NCBI RefSeq assembly: GCF_964340395.1
Contig: NC_135562.1
Coordinates: forward strand, 17,467,485 to 17,531,484
Length of the DNA: 64,000 nucleotides
Source: Glandiceps talaboti
Lineage: Eukaryota; Hemichordata; Enteropneusta; Spengelidae
Direction: 5' to 3'
Shown here: positions 56,924 through 64,000 of the stretch, piece by piece
Numbering within the stretch: the first letter of the stretch is position 1
Layout of the letters: each line of letters opens with the position of its first letter
Notes under the pieces: model-generated
Seen by the model: only the letters and a program-made list of their open reading frames with translations
The model's database searches: none
Told to the model about the DNA's origin: nothing
Program-made: the position numbers and the translations under genes

Positions 56924-58179
56924 ATGTATGTGTATGTGCAGAACACATTAATTAAGTTTACATTCCATGGTTAAACAGCAAATTTTAGTGAATTTATCTT
57001 AGCTTATTTGATGAAAACAAATTTCCCAGTTGCATCTGTACAGGTTTAACAAATCAATCCATGCCTGGTGAAATTATAGGATTTACCTTTGCACTGGAAA
57101 GACTAGGTAACCAATCAAGTAGAATATGCGTCATGAGGAATCGAGGTGATGCCATTGTCTCCAAATTAACGCACATGTCAGGATGACCCACTTCTTTAAA
57201 TCTTGAAACACTTGGATGGTCATCTTCGTCAGTAACTATCACCTCCAAATGACCGCCTCGTGTTTCCTCGGGTATGGAATCGCCTACATTTCCGTTATTC
57301 AGTAGCAGTTTCATAATATGCTTAATCCAATGTGTTCCTATATGAATGAATGATACTTTGATAATCGGAATGACAATTTGATAAATGATGCTAATCCTGA
57401 AATTATAATTTGAAAATAATTGCTAATCGTGAAATGATAATTTGATATATGGTACCAATCATAGAATGATAATTGGATAATTGATGCTAATCCTGAAAAA
57501 ATAATACTTCTATATTCAATACATATTCCATTACTTATATTGAATTCGTTTGATTATACTGCAAGTGTATGGTAACAAACACCATCGAGTTACTTTCAAT
57601 ACAGTTCCTCGTTTACCAAATCTTAAAGAAAGACAGAAGGAAAGAAATTTAAGATTTAATCATGGGCGACCCCTTAGCATGTCAGTGAGTGAAGTATTTC
57701 TTCACATTACCCTCACCAGAAGAGGTCTTTATGTTTGACTGTTTAATAGTCTTCCTGCCAATCTGTCTGTCCTTCCATCCCCCTATATAGCCATCTGCCT
57801 ACCTACTTCTCTGGCTGCCAGGCTACCTACCTACTAAAGCATTAATTGCAATAAAATTGTGAAATATAGGTAATGACAGTGCGTGAATAGGTTGTATCAG
57901 TAGTCTTTTACATAAATAATATTGTAATAATACGGTACAGTTTGGTCAGTAGGTAATATTGTAAGAAAAAAAGCTTCATATTACACATAGATTATAAGTT
58001 ATATACGCATTATCACAATTGTGGTATCTACAGTTTACATACACAATTGAATAATAAGCATAGATGTCATCATATTTAACAAAAAATTAAAATCTAATGA
58101 TACTCTGACTGTGTCATACTGTATCAAATACACGCATGGCAAGACAATAGAGGACAGACATACAGGCAGATGGGTGGAT

Positions 58180-58232
<53 letters not shown>

Positions 58233-58306
58233 AAGCCATACATACATACATACATACATACATACATACATACACACATACATACATACATACATACATA
58301 CATACA

Positions 58307-58340
<34 letters not shown>

Positions 58341-58399
58341 CAGACACACATACAGACAGAAAGACAGTCAGACAGACTGACACTCAGACAGACATACAG

Positions 58400-58495
<96 letters not shown>

Positions 58496-58500
58496 CAGAC

Positions 58501-58565
<65 letters not shown>

Positions 58566-58606
58566 GACAGACAAATATTCAGACAGACAGATAGACAGAC
58601 AGAGTC

Positions 58607-58657
<51 letters not shown>

Positions 58658-58800
58658 TATATAGATTGCTAGCTAGATATATAGATATATAGATAGATAT
58701 ACAACAGACAGACAAACAATTGGGCAGACAGGTGGACAGACTGACAGACAGACAGTGAGACAGACAAATGTGTTTGTTACCTGACTTAGGGTATGTAATT
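52708..58800 (-). CDS. Gene F: type 2 sulfotransferase with truncated first coding exon
   Basis: Exons in transcript order: remnant of exon 2 (58800-58781), 57337-57087, 55519-55375, 54895-54801, 53456-53267, 52817-52708; GT-AG introns (one acceptor is TAG), frames intact through exons 3-7. Motifs: ITYPKSGTHW, candidate catalytic His in [35 protein letters not shown]. The RKG triplet is RSG, followed by KVGEWKD. Only the last 20 bp of exon 2 (ITYPKSG) remain; upstream is fold-back element sequence. That sequence happens to supply an in-frame ATG at 58844-58842 ([15 protein letters not shown] before ITYPKSG) preceded by an in-frame TAA, which would give 284 residues lacking the normal N-terminal strand. 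Whether this is a gene with a new N-terminus or a recent pseudogene cannot be decided; no promoter or untranslated exon was found upstream. Confidence 0.75.
52840..53045 (-). repeat. ATTCT-type pentanucleotide array in intron 6 of gene F
   Basis: A long clean TAGAA block (52914-52985) flanked by degenerate units, at the same place as in the other five copies. Confidence 0.94.
53474..53549. repeat. (TA)n microsatellite
   Basis: About 37 TA units starting about 18 bp upstream of exon 6 of gene F, just beyond its acceptor, so it lies close to or within the branch-point region. Confidence 0.97.
53640..53760 (-). mobile_element. tRNA-derived SINE in intron 5 of gene F
   Basis: Minus strand: box A-like TGGCTGTTAGAGCTCGGG and box B-like GGGTTTGAACCCC about 35 nt later. 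The upstream acceptor-like stem is imperfect, and there is no complete cloverleaf with a matched acceptor stem, so a SINE head is more likely than a tRNA gene. A fragment of the same element is at 28404-28440. Confidence 0.65.
53770..54500. other. Insertion with a CpG-dense segment in intron 5 of gene F
   Basis: This part of intron 5 has no counterpart in genes B, C or D. Its right side (54325-54485) is rich in CpG, including 'gcgcatgcgta', 'acgacgcgcaagcgta' and 'gagccgctgcgcgagc', against an AT-rich, CpG-poor background. Confidence 0.55.
56096..56240. repeat. Conserved core (reverse) with (TA)n
   Basis: 56111-56165 is the reverse complement of the core at 7183-7240 and 20320-20380, followed by (TA)n to 56240. 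Intron 3 of gene F. Confidence 0.85.
56332..56377 (-). ncRNA. Hammerhead-ribozyme-like motif (candidate)
   Basis: On the minus strand the order is: stem I 5' arm AGTTGT, core CTGATGA (56371-56365), a 13-nt segment in the place of stem II, core GAA (56351-56349), a short stem III A-C...G-T with loop CCTGA, cleavage triplet GTA, then stem I 3' arm ACGACT (56338-56333), which pairs with AGTTGT with one G-U wobble. This matches the type I hammerhead layout with minimal stem III known from Penelope-like retroelements. Stem II does not pair well, so this copy may be inactive. Confidence 0.35.
56724..56925. repeat. GTAT and (GT)n arrays in intron 3 of gene F
   Basis: GTAT units (56757-56822), ATGC units (56821-56834), then about 35 GT units (56848-56918). 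Lies 160 bp from exon 3. Confidence 0.96.
58181..58765. repeat. CAGA/ACAT/GATA compound microsatellite in intron 2 of gene F
   Basis: CAGA (58181-58228), ACAT (58238-58336), GATA (58400-58495 and 58500-58562), then CAGA (58605-58655) and diverged CAGA to about 58765. It ends 16 bp from the exon 2 remnant. Open frames are periodic artefacts. Confidence 0.97.
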
Positions 58801-58815
58801 TGTTTTTGAGTTAAC

Positions 58816-59043
58816 ATTTTCAAGAATTGAGTTAACATTTTCAATTATTCATATGCTACTCTCAATATTCCTAACCTTCCAAATTGGACGGGTCGGTAAA
58901 CGTCTTTCGTGAAACCAACTTTTAAATCGTAAATGTTATTAAAAACATTGTACTTTTATCGTAATGACTATGACTAAATCATGGAAGGTTAGGAATATTG
59001 AGAGTACCATATGAATTGTAAATGATAACTCAATTCTTGTATT
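58816..59043. mobile_element. Fold-back element abutting the exon 2 remnant of gene F
   Basis: The arm 58816-58878 ('caagaattgagttaacattt' to 'cctaaccttcc') is inverted at 58983-59041. The centre contains 'ttggacgggtcggtaaacg', repeated at 59527-59548, and a segment whose inverted copy flanks the 2.77-kb element at 62468-62520. No open frame, so non-autonomous. It or a related rearrangement replaced the 5' part of exon 2. Confidence 0.7.
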
Positions 59044-59695
59044 ACTCAACTCACACAATCAGAAATAGCTGTATTATAATCGATGTCATTTATAAAGTTA
59101 CAATAGTTATATAGATTTCCACCCCACATCCTCTCAAACAACCACTTTCTTGATTTTATTTTAAGTATTGCTTGTGTGGCTTCCATGCAAAATTACTACT
59201 TCCAGAGACTTTCCAACCTGGCTCGCATGGTTTGATATCTACATACATCCATCCATTTGACATTGCCATCTTTTCCTTGTGTATGCTTCATATTTAATTA
59301 CGACAAAAATATTACTTGTTGGAAGAAGTTGTCAGAGATGTTACAAAAGAATACGTAAAATTCTTAGTATACTACTGAGGTACGAAGACTTCGCTACTTC
59401 AGATCTCAGACGCATAAGCTGTCAGTCCATTGACGAATACGTGTCGGAGCACTGATAGCATATTCCAGAGCTAAAATTGTACTAACTCACGGCCTACGTA
59501 CATATACGTTTCCTCACCTTCCAACTTGGACGGGTCAGTAAACTTCTTTCGTGACTACTACCTTTTTGAACAAGGTTTCCATCATGTAAACGAATTCAAC
59601 ACACGACGAATGTCGACAGGACAAATGTTTGTGTGTTTATGATCTTTCCTCCAACCAATAAAAAAAATAACTCGCTTTCATAATAAGTCATAGTC

Positions 59696-62468
59696 TACGG
59701 AAGCGTATTAGTGCCAAGTTGTAAGGAAAAAAATAAAATTTAAAATCTCGTAATTACGAGATTTCAATTCTCGTAATTACGACTTTTTTCTCGTAATTAC
59801 GACTTTTTTCTCGTAATTACGAGTTTTCAATTCTCGTAATTACAACTTTTCGATTCTCGTAATTACGACTTTTTTCTCGTAATTACGAGTTTTTTCTCGT
59901 AATTACGAGTTTTCAATTCTCGTAATTACGACTTTTCGATTCTCGTAATTACGACTTTTTTCTCGTAATTACGACTTTTTTCTCGTAATTACGAGTTTTA
60001 TTATGTTTGTTTCTTGAGAAATACACTTCCTGTTTCACGTGCACGTGTAGCCTGCCTGCTAGATCTGCGATAATGGTGAATCGAACTGAACTTATTTCAT
60101 TTTACTTTCATCTCGGACTAAGTTACAACGAGATTTTTGAAGGAAAATAAAGAAATCTTCGTCAACTTCTTCTGCCATGACTGATCACTGGTATGATACA
60201 TGTGGTAAGCCAACAGCAGTTAGTAGCAAGTCAGTTATCACTCTGAGCGCGGGATTTAGGAGTGAACCATTTGACTTTTGGGATTCCCAAGGTCCATATT
60301 TAGAAAGGGGCACATCACCCTCTCATTATCAAATATGTAGTATTGTTTTGTTTTTGGTTTGCTGCGGAGAAATGGAGTTAGAGGTAACATGGAAAATATA
60401 AGCAATCACATCAAAATAGTCACAGCCTTAAAATTCGGAAAGTACCTTGTTTTTATGCCATTTTCTTCGCCCCCTCCATCAAGTAACTTTACCCTTAAAT
60501 AGTACTACATTCTAAGCGCTTTCAACGAAGTGCATAACATGTATTTGGAGCTTGCGCCTTGCTGATCAAAAATAGGTCACATGCTGCCATGCATGGTGAT
60601 AAAAACATCGTAAGACGCCACATGTTTTATACGAACATGAACTTTACTAATATATACATGTTTTAGATTTTCATAATAATCACAGGTTTAATTTAAATCG
60701 TTCTAAAAGATTCTCGTAATTACGACTTTTTGATTCTCGTAATTACGACTTTTTGATTCTCGTAATTACGACTTTTCGATTCTCGTAATTACGACTTTTC
60801 GATTCTCGTAATTACGACTTTTCGATTCTCGTAATTACGACTTTTCGATTCTCGTAATTACGACTTTTTGATTCTCGTAATTACGACTTTTCGATTCTCG
60901 TAATTACGACTTTTCGATTCTCGTAATTACGACTTTTTGATTCTCGTAATTACGACTTTTCTATTCTCGTATTTACGACTTTTCGATTCTCGTAATTACG
61001 ACTTTTTGATTCTCGTAATTACGACTTTTCCATTCTCGTATTTACGACTTTACGATTCTCGTAATTACGACTTTTTGATTGTCGTAATTATGAAATTATG
61101 ATTTTTTTATTATTTGTTATTTTTCAATTTTTGAATTGTTCAGACACGAATCTTATGATTTTGATGTACTAAGCAGATGTACTATAGAGTGTTTGACACG
61201 GTAACCGGTTTGTATGATTTGATTGCGTTTTTCGTTTCTTTAAAAAAAACTCGAGTGCATTAAAACAGCGAAGAATATTCTTTCATTACATGTCGGCAAA
61301 ATGAATCAATAATGGATTTGAAATTGAAGAAAATAGTATTTACCATCTGATATTTGGTAAAATTCACAACTTTAGTTTAGAATTTTCTTCATTAAGGTAA
61401 ATCAGATTTATACGGTTTTGAAATTTAAAATTCAATAACGTGGCACCGTAGGTCGTTCGATCAAGTTTGAAAATGTGTGGAGACCTTTTCCACGGTTGAT
61501 AAATACTTGAATATATGTATTTGGTATGGTATAATAATATTGGTTTGAGGGTCAGTTAGCCAAGTGACCGGTTTGTCGAGGTTATTGACCCTGGTATATC
61601 AGGGTGTTAGTAGGAAGGCATTGGCGAGACGTCCCCAGATAGAAACTTTATTGATCCTTCTTTTAAGACGTTTCGGACCGGCCGTTAGGTCCTTCATCAG
61701 TCGTAATCCTGTCTTGTATTGGACAGTTTCCCTACATCTTCATCATTGGATATAAGTTGGAGTTGTGTCCGAATTTCAGAAGAATATCTATATGTTTAAT
61801 ATTGGACTCCATTATTTGAACAAATTCTTTGCTTATGATGAAGAATTCTTGTTGTTCTGGAATCCTTGTTTTGTGTTTATTATTTGGCTAAGTTCATTGA
61901 CAGATTGCCTGTTTAAACATTGCAGTGAACCTACTAACTTCTTGTTGCATCCAGTATATGTGTGTACATATGTGAACACGTTATTTCATTGCCATTTCTT
62001 TTTTTAACCTATAGGTGTTATGTAATTTCACTGCTGGACTTAATTAGAGTGTTCAGTTCACCATAAATGTACTTACTACCCGATGATCGGGTGTTGTTGA
62101 GAACTCAGCTGTTGCTTATAACATGAACTTAAAATGGCAGTGTGATTTTTCCAGTTAGATATCAACTTGTGACGTAATTACGAGAATAGAAATGTCTTTA
62201 CGATTCTCGTAATTACGAGATTCAAAAAGTCGTAATTACGAGAATCGAAAAGTCGTAATTACGAGAATTGAAAAGTCGTAATTACGAGAAAAAAGTCGTA
62301 ATTACGAGAATCGAAAAGTCGTAATTATGAGAATTGAAAACTCGTAATTACGAGAAAAAAGTCGTAATTACGAGAAAAAAGTCGTAATTACGAGAATTGA
62401 AATCTCGTAATTACGAGATTTTAAATTTTATTTTTTTCCTTACAACTTGGCACTAATACGCTTCCGTA
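59696..62468. mobile_element. 2.77-kb element with terminal arrays of CTCGTAATTACGA units
   Basis: Terminal inverted repeats start TACGGAAGCGTATTAGTGCC at 59696 and end with the reverse complement at 62468. Subterminal arrays of a 19-24-bp palindromic unit containing TCGTAATTACGA lie at 59746-59998 and, inverted, at 62170-62418; a third array is internal at 60710-61092. The 6-bp direct repeat ATAGTC at 59690-59695 and 62469-62474 is the target duplication. A paralogous site without the element exists at 58950-58975 on the other strand. Spacers 60010-60710 and 61100-62165 contain only short open frames with no transposase motif that I recognise. Confidence 0.88.
61671..61700 (-). other. CTGATGA-hairpin-GAAAC motif inside the 2.77-kb element
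   Basis: Minus strand CTGATGA (61700-61694), a 5-bp hairpin GGACC...GGTCC, then GAAACGTC. Similar motifs are frequent near the ends of retroelements. The spacing does not allow a normal hammerhead stem III and the flanks do not pair, so I do not call it a ribozyme. Confidence 0.35.
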
Positions 62469-62479
62469 ATAGTCATTAC

Positions 62480-62860
62480 GATAAAAGTACAAAGTTTTTT
62501 TTTAATTAACATTTACAATTTACAGGTTGTTTTCGAAATTTGAACTGAAAAAAGACCAGTTGCGGTCAGTTATCCAAACCCAATACGTTTTCGTTTTTCA
62601 ATACGTTTTTCAGTTCGTTTTCGCAGATAACTTCAGCATCGTGTTGACAGAGTGAGATTTGCTTGATTGTTCGAAATTATTTCCTCCTACTAAGTTGCTA
62701 CACAGGTCATATGCGAAACACATGTGATCTATCTAATCATGTGCATCAAAATCAAAATAGACATCATAATAAACAACAACTCACTGTATACCGACCCACT
62801 TAATGTTGGTATATAATTAACTATCTGGGGCTAATAACATGTCGACTCATTGTTAATAAA
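62480..62860. other. Flank of the 2.77-kb element
   Basis: The first 50 bp continue the older repeat into which the element inserted. After that, 'tcgttttcgaaat' and 'acgttttcg' pieces, and no gene. Confidence 0.45.
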
Positions 62861-63480
62861 CAAATGACGTCAGAAGGGTGAAGGACGAAAGGTCACCTTC
62901 TGATCATGCAGAAGAGGTATACTATTACACGTATCAGGTAAGTGTAAACTTAAATATCACAATGGCAATTGACCATGGTAGAGATATGACATTATTTTGT
63001 CCAGATCTTTAAGCACAGATACATACATGTAGGTATATTGTATGAATTTCGATGGACAGATTATATTAAAAATTCTATACAACCGTGTAACGCCACGGGA
63101 AACTAAACTAGGTCATAGAATGCATTCAAATTCTACACATTTGGACAACATTATGCATATGAATTGAGTACGAAATCCTAAGGTTTAAATTTGACATTAT
63201 CGTAAGGAATTGGCCTAATTACTTGAACAAGATAATAGAAGCCATGTCAAGTAGACAGGTTATATGCAAAACCGTTATTTTGTGTTTGAATGAATAAGCA
63301 TTGAATAAATTCTTATCTACCTTAGGTCACCTTTTAATCACACTTCGAACTGTAACGATCTACAACCAAGGTCAGAGTTGTATGGAAAGTGTAGTCTACG
63401 TAACATTATAAACTTGGTAAGTTACAGTGTATCATGCATTCACTAATAAGTCACCCAACCTACACACAAGGTAGTTGTAT
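62860..63480 (+). promoter_or_regulatory. Inverted copy of gene E promoter and untranslated exon 1 (possible gene G)
   Basis: Plus strand: AATGACGTCAGAAGGGTGAA, then 'cgaaaggtcaccttctgatc', 'actattacacgtatcag' ending at 62937, and the donor GTAAGTGTAA. These match gene E's exon 1 (49682 upward) on the opposite strand. Intron 1-like blocks follow, such as 'gtatggaaagtgtagtctac' at 63380-63400. In gene E the first coding exon is 2.3 kb downstream of exon 1, which here would be past the window end. Either a seventh gene or an orphan promoter. Confidence 0.6.
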
Positions 63481-64000
63481 TTAGTAAACAAATCAGGAGT
63501 GGGGATTCGATATCAACATATTAACATGTTTTGACAAAAGTATACCAGATTTAAACTGAATGCCTTTCGTAAGGGTAGCCTTGCAATATCATGTTATGCA
63601 AGATATTTAGCTCTATATCTGTGATTTTTTAAGTCCTAAAGAAAGTTAGTTGTCAAAAATGTTGTTCAAAATGTCCGCTCCCTATTCTCAGTACAGGAAA
63701 GCTTGCTACCCTCGACTTCACTCGGCTTTCGTGATTCCCTACATACCCGGGATATGTACACCCGTTTCCATGGCAAATAGTAAACGAAATTCTAACCCTC
63801 ATAACATAACTATTACGCATCAGAAAATTATGCATATGGTGAGCATCGTAACAGTTTAACAACTTTAATATTCAGTGAAGTGATATGGCTTTATTGACCT
63901 ACTTCATCCCTTGGTAACAGTGTATACATTCCTGTTTCGAACGAGATTGACAGACGAACCATCTGCTCCAAATTCAATAAGTTTCTGCTTCCAACTTTCA
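63480..64000. other. Window end, no gene recognised
   Basis: Open frames on both strands at about 63650-63860 overlap each other and show no motif. The segment may be intron 1 of the putative gene G. Confidence 0.4.

Noticed and set aside
61671-61700. Second hammerhead ribozyme
   Set aside because: CTGATGA and GAAAC are present around a good hairpin, but there is no room for stem III before GTC and stem I arms do not pair.
60177-62007. Open frames (74, 63 and 80 residues) inside the 2.77-kb element as a transposase
   Set aside because: Short, no DDE/DDD, tyrosine recombinase or helicase motif, and different frames without splice signals that I could support.
59740-62420. A CRISPR-like array from regularly spaced TCGTAATTACGA units
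   Set aside because: The spacers are only a few near-identical bases, the unit is palindromic, and the arrays lie inverted inside a eukaryotic element with a target duplication.

Overview
This is a non-coding-rich, AT-rich, intron-bearing animal genome window. The split genes with GT-AG introns, the very dense tetranucleotide microsatellites (ACAT, CAGA, CACT, CAAT), the LINE and SINE debris and the fold-back elements suggest a marine invertebrate. The sequence alone does not let me name the phylum. There are no bacterial-type operons, no CRISPR array and no intact RNA gene that I can support.

The gene content is one family: a cluster of cytosolic sulfotransferase (SULT, Sulfotransfer_1 fold) genes. 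Each canonical copy has one 5'-untranslated exon and six coding exons, with nearly fixed exon sizes (103, 248-260, 145, 95, 190, 110 bp) and phases. Gene A (+, 4711-13903) and gene E (-, 43038-47326) form a 'type 1' pair of 300 residues each. Gene B (-, 18244-23633) and gene C (-, 27656-33854) are 'type 2' (296 and 297 residues). Gene F (-, 52708 to about 58800) is type 2 with its first coding exon cut off and replaced by fold-back-element sequence. Gene D (-, 36611 to about 39716, orphan promoter to 41012+) is a mosaic pseudogene: type 1-like 3' end, type 2-like exon 5, exons 2 and 4 and most of exon 3 deleted, and a broken last exon. At 62860-62937 (+) there is an inverted copy of the gene E promoter and untranslated exon, probably the start of a seventh gene whose coding exons would lie beyond the window.

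Layout: 1-1640 no gene; 1.8-14.0 kb gene A with a 1.8-kb inverted-repeat element in intron 4 and a palindromic element in intron 6; 14.0-18.2 kb duplicated 3' flank, minisatellite, a large CAAT array and a LINE fragment; 18.2-25.4 kb gene B; 25.5-27.6 kb duplicated flank; 27.6-35.5 kb gene C, whose intron 2 holds a decayed LINE interrupted by a tRNA-derived SINE; 35.8-42.1 kb pseudogene D with a duplicate of gene C's promoter region; 42.1-49.8 kb gene E; 49.9-52.7 kb gene-free; 52.7-58.8 kb gene F; 58.8-62.5 kb nested repeat elements, including a 2.77-kb element with a recognisable target-site duplication and a paralogous empty site; 62.5-64.0 kb inverted promoter copy.

The genes are expected to act separately as PAPS-dependent sulfotransferases on small molecules. 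The strongest observations are (i) subfamily change in the conserved 3'-phosphate-binding RKG triplet (RKG in type 1, RNG or RSG in type 2), (ii) the recombination history readable in pseudogene D, (iii) a transposon-derived N-terminus in gene F, (iv) the nested element with its empty site, (v) a hammerhead-ribozyme-like fold at 56.3 kb, and (vi) conserved promoter blocks and intron-6 microsatellites carried through the duplications. All functional statements are inferences from motifs; no search was run.
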